In this document: piece after piece, positions 16,305-23,780 of the stretch | Position numbering within the stretch: position 1 is the stretch's first letter | Layout of the letters: each line of letters opens with the position of its first letter | NCBI RefSeq assembly: GCF_038957035.1 | Contig: NZ_CP152412.1 | Span: forward strand, 2,414,501-2,478,500 | DNA length: 64,000 bases | Direction: 5' to 3' | Origin: Bradyrhizobium sp. B097 | GTDB taxonomy: Bacteria > Pseudomonadota > Alphaproteobacteria > Rhizobiales > Xanthobacteraceae | Made by a program: the position numbers and the translations under genes | Notes under the pieces: generated by a model | The model's input: the letters and a program-made list of their open reading frames with translations, nothing else | What the model was told of the DNA's origin: nothing | Databases searched by the model: none

Positions 16305-16354
16305 GATCTCCTCTTGGTGATGCCGTGCCAGCGGTCAAGTGAGCCGCTTCGGAG

Positions 16355-16788
16355 TTACTGTCGCGTCGGCTTTTCGATCGGACCTCTGTCCTGCTCGATT
16401 ACCCCAATGATTTGCCCGAGCGATTGCCACACCAGCTTGGCGCCGATCTTGTCCATCACAAACGCGAAGGTTTGGCCGGTTGAGGTGGTGAAATCAAAAA
16501 CGACGCCGTCTTCGTCGGTCTTCCGACGGCACCTTCTTTGATGTTATAGACACGTCGCGGATTGCCGCCGGCGTTGCGCCGGCGCTCGCATTCGCCGGCG
16601 ATGTTCATCAGCGTAGGCATCATCTTGTCCAGAACATCAGCTGCAAGTTGGATGGGAAGTTCTGTCGTCAGGTCCTTGCCGACGAAAACGATCCGGGCAA
16701 AGTTGCCGTCGTTGCTGGCACCGATATCCTTGAAACCGAATGCTCTCGGCTCACCACGAGTGTTGATCCGCTTGCGGTCAAAGGCCAT
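16355..16788 (-). pseudogene. Conserved hypothetical protein broken by a 1-nt deletion
   Basis: ATG at 16788 with GAGGAAATAGCG upstream; it begins MAFDRKRINTRGEPRAFGFK. Near 16529 the phase changes. After IKEGAVG, the sensible continuation KTDEDGVVFDFTTSTGQTFA, KIGAKLVWQSLGQIIGVIEQ and DRGPIEKPTRQ is read in a different frame to TAA 16355-16357. Restoring one base would give about 145 aa of soluble protein. It follows the 107-aa gene with a 2-bp gap, so both were one operon. Confidence 0.6.
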
Positions 16789-16790
16789 CG

Positions 16791-17114
16791 CTATTTCCTC
16801 TTTTCTTTCGACAGGCGCTTTCTCAGCGTTTCGATGGTCGCTCTGCACGCGGCCGGTGCCGATTCTCCGCTGTCCACGGTGACAGGCGCCGAGCTTTGCA
16901 GCTTCGCCGAAGGGATCTGACACAGCCTCCGCATTTCACGAATGGCGGCGAGCGTGGTGACATCCTTGCGGGCGATCCGCCAGATCTCAAGGCGTCCTCG
17001 CGACGCTTCCAGCCGGAGCCCGCTCACCGTCATGCCGCCACCATGGAACGCCAGCTCGGCGGCCACCGCAAGGCGCAGCGGTGTGTCGTCGGTGATAGAA
17101 GCGTCGTCGCTCAC
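16791..17114 (-). CDS. Hypothetical protein, possible DNA-binding accessory protein (107 aa)
   Basis: Begins MSDDASITDDTPLRLAVAAE, then LAFHGGGMTVSGLRLEASRG and RLEIWRIARKDVTTLAAIRE. The D-T-P-L-R-L...A..LAF..G.MT.SGLR.E..RG.L....I..K..TTL..I..M pattern recurs in small proteins next to rhizobial integrative elements. It looks like a winged helix (excisionase-like) plus a variable basic C-terminus (ETLRKRLSKEKRK). It precedes the broken 16355-16788 gene with a 2-bp gap. DNA binding is inference. Confidence 0.55.
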   Translation of the reverse strand: MSDDASITDDTPLRLAVAAELAFHGGGMTVSGLRLEASRGRLEIWRIARKDVTTLAAIREMRRLCQIPSAKLQSSAPVTVDSGESAPAACRATIETLRKRLSKEKRK

Positions 17115-17240
17115 GACCTGTCACGAAGGCGATCGGCCTCATCAGGATGTTCGGTCCAGCGCGCGGCATACGCGTCCTTCGGCGCGCGCCGGACGAGCTC
17201 GAGACGAGCCGTCGACACTCCACGCCTGGCCGTTCGCACG

Positions 17241-17757
17241 TCAAAGTTGGTGCAAAACGTACGACCACAGCGGCAAAGTCAAGAAAGAGAGGGATATGCC
17301 GAGACCGACCATCAGAGACACCAAAGGTGGGTTGAGGCCATGCTGCACGGCGACGATCGCACCGCCAATTTGCGGACCCATTGCCGCCTCGAACAGTGTC
17401 ACTCGCGTCGTTTCTTCGGGCGTAGACCAGCGCAAGCGCGGCCGGCGCAAGAGGCAGCTTGAAGCCACGGCCAGTCGCCAATGCGGTCCTAAGTCCGCCA
17501 GCTTGATCGAACCTGAGTTGCAGCCCGACCGAGACCAGCGCCAGCGGCGCGAGCGTGTCACCGAAACGCTTCAATACGTCGCCAAGCCAGCCGGGAAACT
17601 CAAACGGCATAAGAGCAAAAGCGACGGTCAAAGCGATCAGCGGCGGGACGCGGATAATCCGCTTGACGATCTCACGGTAGCGGTCGAAGTGTCGTCCAAG
17701 CGTGGTTACGAAGGATAGTTGGCTACCGCCGAGGGTGTAGCGCAGCCTGCGCTGCAA
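17241..17757 (-). pseudogene. AEC-family (auxin efflux carrier) transporter, truncated and frameshifted
   Basis: The first frame carries GRHFDRYREIVKRIIRVPPL, ALTVAFALMPFEFPGWLGDV and DTLAPLALVSVGLQLRF, which are transmembrane helices of the C-terminal half of AEC transporters. Near 17430 it shifts to another frame with TTRVTLFEAAMGPQIGGAIV, NPPLVSLMVGLGISLSFLTL and PLWSYVLHQL, the family's last helices. The first 5-6 helices are absent. This is a dead remnant in the island. Confidence 0.7.
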
Positions 17758-17849
17758 CTATGCGCATCGTATACGAGCGAGCGGTTGGCCGCTCGAGAAC
17801 ACAATCAGCATTTTGATTGACAGGCGGTCAAACTTAGGGAACCTGAACT

Positions 17850-18058
17850 GTGGGACAAGAGAATCAAGCCGTCCGCTTTTGAGGCAACGTATTCCTCGGG
17901 TGGTATCTAGCTGCGTATCAGCGATGGGTTGCGACGGACAAAGTCGCGGCGCACAGTATCGTTCTCGCCCTTCTCTCGGTCATTGGTCTTCTAACCGGAT
18001 TTCTCGTCTATTGGTTGGAGCACGTTCGATCGATGAGGAGCGAAAACCGGTCCTAAGT
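17850..18058 (+). pseudogene. Possible small membrane protein with an early in-frame TGA
   Basis: A frame starting at GTG 17850 reads VGQENQAVRF, a TGA at 17880-17882, then GNVFLGWYLAAYQRWVATDK, HSIVLALLSVIGLLTGFLVY and a basic end, closing at TAA 18056-18058. The post-stop part is a convincing one-TM peptide with a hydrophobic core and a positive-inside tail. The TGA suggests a pseudogene or that the true start is missing. Weak call. Confidence 0.3.
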
Positions 18059-18185
18059 CTCAATCGTGGACCTGCCAGAGCCGTCCGCGTTCTCCTTGCT
18101 GATCGCGACGAAGATTGCGGTCGCTTAGCTTATCGAAAGGTTGTCCCGCGAGCAACCGATAAGGGATTCTCAACGTTCGCTGTTG

Positions 18186-19040
18186 TCAAGATCCGTGGCC
18201 CTGCAACTTTGGCGTGGCCCGCTCACAGATCCTGCAAAGCAAGGAGCCGCTCGCGCCATTCATGCGGTCGACGACTTGGCGAAAACTTGGCCCCTCGAAC
18301 AGATCCTCGTATTCGTCGCGCAGCAGGTTTCCCAGAACGTGGCGTCTCTCGAAATCCATGCAGCAGAGTGTCACGTCGCCGTTTGGCAGAAGGACATTGC
18401 GATACTCTCGCTTTTCGGTACATGCGAGAGGCCCCCGGATTGGCGGCCGTGGCTTTGCGATTTTGGGATCGACGCTTCCTGCCCGGCTGATCAATGATCG
18501 TGAGCGAACGAGCGCTTCGGCGGGGATAATAGGGGCGAGATCGGGGTGAATATCACCCAAGACCAGGAACCGAATCGAGGGAATATCGGCGTTGATCAAT
18601 TGACGCATCAAGTTGAGATACGGCTTCGTCACCAAGCGGCTATTCATGTATTGGCCGCTATCGAAAACATGGACCATGAAAGCTCTAAAGCGCAGCGCTT
18701 GTAAACGTCGCAGCTCGTGCTCGTCCATTCCAATGAGTGTCGTGTAAATCCGGATGCCGTGGCCGCGCGTGTAAGCGTGCTCGACCATTTCGGTGCAATC
18801 CCGATTGAGCCAAGGCTCGGAGTAGCCAGAAAAATGTATGTCGACGTCTTTGGGTACACGCGAGAGACATTGCTTGAATTCTTCAAGCCCAAGATCGCCG
18901 GCGTCGGACACGGTTCTTTGGCGCTCGGCAAACTTCTGCTGCGGGCAATATGCGCACCTGATAATGCAGTTGGTGGCCGTCGTTATCTCTAAGACCCTGC
19001 CGCGGGGAATATACGAGCTGGATGGATGTGAAGCGTCCAT
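18186..19040 (-). CDS. Radical SAM protein with SPASM-like C-terminus (284 aa)
   Basis: An S-adenosylmethionine radical enzyme. The [4Fe-4S]-binding CxxxCxxC is in TNCIIRCAYCPQQKF (residues about 22-36), preceded by the beta strand VLEITTAT and followed by the GGE-like segment DIHFSGYSEPWLN. The C-terminal part has CTEKREYRNVLLPNGDVTLC, CMDFERRHVLGNLLRDEYED and a final LLCRICERA, a cysteine pattern like the SPASM or twitch auxiliary-cluster domains of peptide- and sugar-modifying radical SAM enzymes. AGAGAAG lies upstream of the ATG at 19040. It is co-directional with the Gfo/Idh-like gene and probably in its operon. Substrate unknown. Confidence 0.85.
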   Translation of the reverse strand: MDASHPSSSYIPRGRVLEITTATNCIIRCAYCPQQKFAERQRTVSDAGDLGLEEFKQCLSRVPKDVDIHFSGYSEPWLNRDCTEMVEHAYTRGHGIRIYTTLIGMDEHELRRLQALRFRAFMVHVFDSGQYMNSRLVTKPYLNLMRQLINADIPSIRFLVLGDIHPDLAPIIPAEALVRSRSLISRAGSVDPKIAKPRPPIRGPLACTEKREYRNVLLPNGDVTLCCMDFERRHVLGNLLRDEYEDLFEGPSFRQVVDRMNGASGSLLCRICERATPKLQGHGS

Positions 19041-19203
19041 TTTCGTGCTTCTCTTTGCGGCGCGCCAAAGCGGAGGTCAGCCACTTTGGGAGCATGGCGC
19101 GCCTACGCTTGTGTACGCCTTTGAATACGCCACATATGGCGATGCGCAATTGTGAGTCGATTGGGCGTTCCCTGACCTTTGAACTCTCGCTCCATCCGAT
19201 CGC

Positions 19204-20676
19204 TTACCGATACGCCGCGAACTGCATCTCGCGATCGTCGTGGACGACGGCGTTCGAAATATGCGCTGTCGGTGGCCAGTCGGGCTCCGGGAAATCAAAT
19301 TCGATCTCAACTGTTTCCCCGTTGCTCTGGATCATGCGCGCCAACGCGCCGGTCACGGCAGCTGTGGGTAAGTGAGACTCCAAGTCGCTGTAGGTCTTTT
19401 TTCCGTCGATCCAATCGCGAAACAGCGTGGATTCAGCCGCATACGAGAAGGAATTGCCGTAAGGTTGCGTGATGCGCTCCTCGGTCGTGAATTCCTGCGT
19501 ACCGGTCACGAGCGCATTCGACCGTGACGTCACGATCCCAATATTCCTCCCTCGTAAGTCCGCTTGGCCTTTCCGCGACGAAATGGGGATCTTCGTCACA
19601 TGCCCGTTCATGGCGACAAGAGTTCCTAGGCGGACATCGACATCTGTGCAGTGTAGTCTGCCATTGATGTTGTAGGGCACCTCCGGGAACGCGCCCCATG
19701 ACCGCATACCCGGCGTGGTCTGCTCGAGAGCGATGGTTCCCAGGCACAATGTTACCTGGCTTCGCCGAAAGCAGAGCGCAAACGATGCCACGATATCGGT
19801 CTCGCCATAAGGAAGTCCTGAATCGAAGCTCGCCATGTGTTCCAGATAGTTGTCGAGACGGCTCAATACGCCGAGAGGTAACCGCTTCTCTTGATCCTTT
19901 GGAAACGCAGAGAAGCCGGTGATGCGGAGGCAGAGTTCATCCTCTGCGTATATCCGACGGTTCATTTGGAGGAGCCGGGTTATGAGATCAACATAGTGGT
20001 AGGCGCCGTGCATGAGCATGCCATAGCCGTATTTATAGGGATGATCCTCTCTAAGCGCGTATTCATAGGGAAGATTCCAGACCCCGGAAGCGGTCTTCAG
20101 GTTGATCGATGTGATCGGAACGTTCAACTTCTTCATCATCACTGCAATTTGGGAACGAATGCGGTTTTCATAGATCTCGTGATGACGGTCCAGCACGATC
20201 AGGCTATGTTGGCCTCTGGCTCGGTCGGTGCATTCGAGTAGGTTCTTGGTGCGTTGATAGATCGAGCCGCCGTCGAACACGCCATCCCGCATCGGTACCA
20301 ATAACGGCTTCGTCGTCAGCGTGTCGTAACCCTCCAGCATGCAATGACGCAAATAGCTCTCATGTGCCTGGGGCTCTGTTGCGATCACGATCTTTAGAGG
20401 ACCGTTGCTGTCTGTGGCGCGGTTCCTAAGGAATGGAGCAATATAGATTAAGGACGCTTCGGGATCGTCAAGCAGGAGCCGATCGGGGATGAACACAGTA
20501 TGGGTTGGCTGCGCGGGCAGGCCGGCCAGTCTACGCAGGACGGTTTCTCGTTGAGATTCGAGATCGACAACGGAATACCCCCCAATCGCGCCTAGTTGCA
20601 TTGCGGCACGGATGCATCGCGAGTATTTGTAGCCCGAGACGGGGCCAAAACCCACGATTACAAGATGGCGGGACAT
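19204..20676 (-). CDS. Gfo/Idh/MocA-like NAD(P)-dependent oxidoreductase (490 aa)
   Basis: The N-terminus MSRHLVIVGFGPVSGYKYSR has the glycine-rich dinucleotide loop of a Rossmann fold. IVIATEPQAHESYLRHCMLE and GYDTLTTKPLLVPM correspond to the T/E-P-x-x-H and E-K-P segments of Gfo/Idh/MocA enzymes (here TKP). MHGAYHYVDLITRLL matches their G-x-x-x-D/H-x-x-D catalytic helix. The remaining region is long and atypical for the family, which usually has 330-400 residues. These enzymes oxidise or epimerise sugars and cyclitols. The ATG at 20676 is chosen; two TTG codons precede it in frame. It is divergent from the glycosyltransferase across 20677-20991. Confidence 0.75.
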   Translation of the reverse strand: MSRHLVIVGFGPVSGYKYSRCIRAAMQLGAIGGYSVVDLESQRETVLRRLAGLPAQPTHTVFIPDRLLLDDPEASLIYIAPFLRNRATDSNGPLKIVIATEPQAHESYLRHCMLEGYDTLTTKPLLVPMRDGVFDGGSIYQRTKNLLECTDRARGQHSLIVLDRHHEIYENRIRSQIAVMMKKLNVPITSINLKTASGVWNLPYEYALREDHPYKYGYGMLMHGAYHYVDLITRLLQMNRRIYAEDELCLRITGFSAFPKDQEKRLPLGVLSRLDNYLEHMASFDSGLPYGETDIVASFALCFRRSQVTLCLGTIALEQTTPGMRSWGAFPEVPYNINGRLHCTDVDVRLGTLVAMNGHVTKIPISSRKGQADLRGRNIGIVTSRSNALVTGTQEFTTEERITQPYGNSFSYAAESTLFRDWIDGKKTYSDLESHLPTAAVTGALARMIQSNGETVEIEFDFPEPDWPPTAHISNAVVHDDREMQFAAYR

Positions 20677-20991
20677 CAACAAGGGCCCGTTGAACCGAGA
20701 TCTGCTCGCGTCATTCGTGGTTCAGGAGACGCCATGCCGCGAGGTGGCAACAGATATGGCGCGCAAACGGCAATCCGCAATGCATGATGAGCACCGTCGA
20801 CTTCGTAATTCGTTGCATGTGTCATCCATTGTAGCGGCGGAAGCCCTCGTCCGAGATGGGCCGCGCAGTGTTGCTCATCGGACTCTCAGTGCTTTCATGG
20901 ATCCGGTTATGCAATAAGAGTCTCTTGGGGCTCCCTTGTCCAGCTACCAAGAACAGCAGCTTGTGTGCGCCGTGCGCCTGTCCGACTGTCG
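20677..20991. other. Divergent intergenic/promoter region of the radical SAM-glycosyltransferase cluster
   Basis: The 315 bp between the oxidoreductase start and the glycosyltransferase start must carry both promoters. No helix-turn-helix operator or riboswitch-like structure is obvious. Overlapping short frames here have no motif. Confidence 0.4.
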
Positions 20992-22005
20992 ATGCTGAAC
21001 ATCGTGTCGCAGACCAGAACTGGAATCGTCCACGCTGGATCACGGATCGATCTCGTCCCGGCCGCTATTGGAGTTGCATTGTTCCAACTATACCCTGATG
21101 GCGTCACGATAGCGGTCGCGTGTTACAACGCCGGCTCCTATTTGGCCGAGTGCATCGCATCCATTCTTGATCAGCCATTTCAATTGCCACATGAAGTGAT
21201 TGTCATAAACGACGGCAGTGACGATCCGACGACTTTGCGGATCGTCAGGCGCTTTGAAGACAACAAGGCGATACGTGTCATTCATCACGATCGAAACGTG
21301 GGTCTGCCGTCGGCGCGCAACTCCGGTCTGTTTGCCGCGCGTTGTGATTATGCGATGTTCGTCGATGCCGATGATTGTCTGAACACGGCGGCGACCGTGT
21401 TGAAGGAGGGATCTTACCTCGATCGCGCAGTGACGGCGTTGCAATCCAACCCCGCGCTCGCCTTCACCCATTGTGCAACCCTCATGTTTGGAGATTGCTG
21501 CGGCTTCACGAGCTCTGCCTATCCGCTAACCGAGGAACTGGTCGCGGCCAAGCATCATGTCCCGGCGTCGATCGTCTTTCGAACCGAGGATGCCATCGAA
21601 CTCGGTGGGTTTAAGCCGAACATAGTCAAATGGACTGACTGGAGCTTCGGGGCATCGCTCCTTTCGCATCGGCTAAGCAAGGGGTTGACCAACGAAATCG
21701 CTTACTTCGCCACTCCCTACTATCTGTACCGCACTTATCAGGCATCCCATAGGGTATCCCAACAATCCGTCTCGGAGCTCGAGATGATTCGAAGAACAGT
21801 CGAGAGTTTCCGGCCGCTATTTACCAAATACTACCCCGGTTTGGACGATACAGAGGTGAGCGAGCGCGTTTGGGCGGCGAAGCCCTCCCTGCTTGAATGT
21901 CTCGCCCATATGGCCAAATCGGACTTGGCTCGCGCGATCCAGCTCATCCGTGAGCGCGATCTCGATCGTCTGGCCGGCGACCGCAGTAGCGCGCTTGCCC
22001 CGTGA
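20992..22005 (+). CDS. Family 2 glycosyltransferase (337 aa)
   Basis: A cytoplasmic GT-A fold transferase using a nucleotide-sugar donor. The usual order is visible: VTIAVACYNAGSYLAECIAS, then EVIVINDGSDDPTTL (N-D-G-S-x-D), NVGLPSARNSGLFAARCDY, and the metal-binding D-x-D in YAMFVDADDCLN. The acceptor half includes FRTEDAIELGGFKPNIVKWT. The start is uncertain: ATG 20992 is used, GTG 20965 is possible, and TTG 21079 has a better ribosome binding site (GGAG, five bases away) and lies closer to the fold. It is the first gene of the plus-strand arm of the cluster. Confidence 0.8.
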   Translation: MLNIVSQTRTGIVHAGSRIDLVPAAIGVALFQLYPDGVTIAVACYNAGSYLAECIASILDQPFQLPHEVIVINDGSDDPTTLRIVRRFEDNKAIRVIHHDRNVGLPSARNSGLFAARCDYAMFVDADDCLNTAATVLKEGSYLDRAVTALQSNPALAFTHCATLMFGDCCGFTSSAYPLTEELVAAKHHVPASIVFRTEDAIELGGFKPNIVKWTDWSFGASLLSHRLSKGLTNEIAYFATPYYLYRTYQASHRVSQQSVSELEMIRRTVESFRPLFTKYYPGLDDTEVSERVWAAKPSLLECLAHMAKSDLARAIQLIRERDLDRLAGDRSSALAP

Positions 22006-22206
22006 GTGTGGCGAGGAAGCGAAGAGCGATTGTCGCATCGGCGGTCGCGTGTCGGTTCAGTCATCGCGTTGTGGTCGATTCACGATCGACATTCGGGGGC
22101 TCGCTCGCAAGGCAGGTTCTGTCATCGACGAGCGGCTCGCTGTTTGGCGTTACATCTGCTATGCATACGCGCTTTGGAACAGAGCCCGGCTCTCACGCTT
22201 TGCACG

Positions 22207-23430
22207 ATGACAGAATCAACGTTCATGAAGACCTCGGGCGCCAGACTGGCGCTCCTGTTATATTTGTACGTCTCCTTCATGCTTGTCGGAGCGGGCATCG
22301 TCCTTTCGTCCTGGGTTGCCTTTCACTACGGCGGGACTGGGTTTGTTGGCTGGGTCCTCATCTTTACCAGTGGCTCAACTCTCGTTCTGGCGCCGGTCGC
22401 TGGCCATATCGTGGACAAGCACGACAAACGCGTCGCTGCGACCGCCGGTCAAGCGTTACGTGCGGCTGGGTTCGTGACGCTCGCCTTGCCGGAGCTGGTC
22501 GGCCACGGCATCTCTCCACGCATCGCCTTGATCGCCTCGGGCGCCATCGGAGCGTTCGGGTTTTCTCTGCAGATGGGCGCGATTACCGGGCTGGCGCGGA
22601 TGAGTGTTACCGCGCAGGACAGACCGAGACTGTCATTTCAGATGTCGCTCGCAAAGCAGATCGGGATCGCGGCCGGCACGGGTCTCGCCGGTCTGTCGAT
22701 CGACAAATGCGGCTCGTCCGCAACGGCCCTGTTCTTATCGGTGCTGGCGCTGTGCGCGGCCTTATGCCTGGAATTGATGCGTTCCCCTGCGTCGGGTACT
22801 CCTGTGGTCACAAGCACGCTTGGACTGTCCGGCGCCTCTCGGCAGGCGCTCGGATATCTTCGGCGCGACGTCGGAGCACTGACGGCGGCGATCGCGGTTG
22901 GTCTGGCATTCGCGATCATTCAGACGACGAACCTTTTGCTGCCCGGGTTCGTGGTGAACAGGCTTGGGGGCAGCACCAGTCTGTTTGGAGCCTTGGAGAT
23001 GATCGCGGCAACAGCGGGATTTGTCGCCGTTGCGATTTCTGCAAGTCCCTCCTCAGCAGAAAGACTGAGGCAAAGGGTTATCCCATTGCTTGTTGCCGCC
23101 GGCCTGTCACTTCTCCTGTTCTCATTTGCGAAGCAGAAGGTGGCAGCAATTGCAATCTACGCCTTGGTCGGAGTTCTCTGGAGCCTTTCTCGCGCGGCGG
23201 CAGATGCCGCGCTGCTGACAGTCGTGGAGGCGGCATTTATTGGTCGGGTGCAAGCTCTAACAACACTAGTTACCGCAGCCGCCGGCGCGGTCGTCTACAG
23301 CCTGCCAACGATATTCGGGAAGCTTACCGAGGCGCAGCTCTATGCGCTGTGCGGCTGTGTGATAGCGGCAAGTGCCGGGAGCCTTCTGCTGTTCGGACGC
23401 TCGGCAGGGAAGGGGTGCTGTTCAGAGTAG
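22207..23430 (+). CDS. MFS transporter, putative exporter (407 aa)
   Basis: About twelve hydrophobic segments. The loop-2 signature of major facilitator permeases appears as GHIVDKHDKRVAATAGQALR (G-x-x-x-D-[K/R]-x-x-[K/R]-[K/R]). The family resembles MFS_3-type exporters (helix 1 YLYVSFMLVGAGIVLSSWVA). Start ATG 22207 (MTESTFMKTSG); upstream in-frame codons to 22006 look non-coding. Lying between a glycosyltransferase and a valyl-tRNA synthetase, it may export the cluster's product or confer self-protection. The export direction is inferred. Confidence 0.8.
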   Translation: MTESTFMKTSGARLALLLYLYVSFMLVGAGIVLSSWVAFHYGGTGFVGWVLIFTSGSTLVLAPVAGHIVDKHDKRVAATAGQALRAAGFVTLALPELVGHGISPRIALIASGAIGAFGFSLQMGAITGLARMSVTAQDRPRLSFQMSLAKQIGIAAGTGLAGLSIDKCGSSATALFLSVLALCAALCLELMRSPASGTPVVTSTLGLSGASRQALGYLRRDVGALTAAIAVGLAFAIIQTTNLLLPGFVVNRLGGSTSLFGALEMIAATAGFVAVAISASPSSAERLRQRVIPLLVAAGLSLLLFSFAKQKVAAIAIYALVGVLWSLSRAAADAALLTVVEAAFIGRVQALTTLVTAAAGAVVYSLPTIFGKLTEAQLYALCGCVIAASAGSLLLFGRSAGKGCCSE

Positions 23431-23780
23431 ATCGCTGGAAGACATAGCGACGGGGGCGGCGAGGGTGAAGATCAGATCCGGACATCTCCTTGCAAGCAGG
23501 ATTAAGAGGTCATCAACGGCATGCATTCAGACGGAGTTGCTCGATCGGTCGCCGATGACAATCGCACGTTGCGCGTCGTGGTCATGTGAGTGGAACTGAA
23601 GCGACTTGTATATGCTGCCAAGATGCGCTAGTCGGAAGCATGGATATTCATACACAATGTAACGAAGTTGTAGGCCGTCCTCTCCCGGGGACGTGAGTCG
23701 CGGTTACCGAACACCGCCTTCCGATCCTCGCTTTGCGGATGGATCGGGATTCTCCATCTGCGGTAATGATGGAGAAAACC
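23431..23780. other. Leader region ahead of valyl-tRNA synthetase
   Basis: About 350 bp without a supported gene. A ribosome binding site ATGGAGAAAACC sits directly before the valS ATG. I see no T-box-like specifier or terminator structure, but have not folded the region. Confidence 0.35.

Noticed and set aside
17813..18490. 225-codon plus-strand frame
   Set aside because: Overlaps the 3' end of the radical SAM gene antisense and shows no motif; only a different phase (17850-18058) looks coding.
22002..23447. 481-codon plus-strand frame overlapping the MFS gene in another phase
   Set aside because: Arg/Ser/Cys-rich, no hydrophobic helices, whereas the alternative phase gives a clear twelve-helix transporter.
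23431..23780. T-box or riboswitch leader ahead of valS
   Set aside because: No T-box core sequence or antiterminator seen, and T-boxes are rare in alphaproteobacteria.
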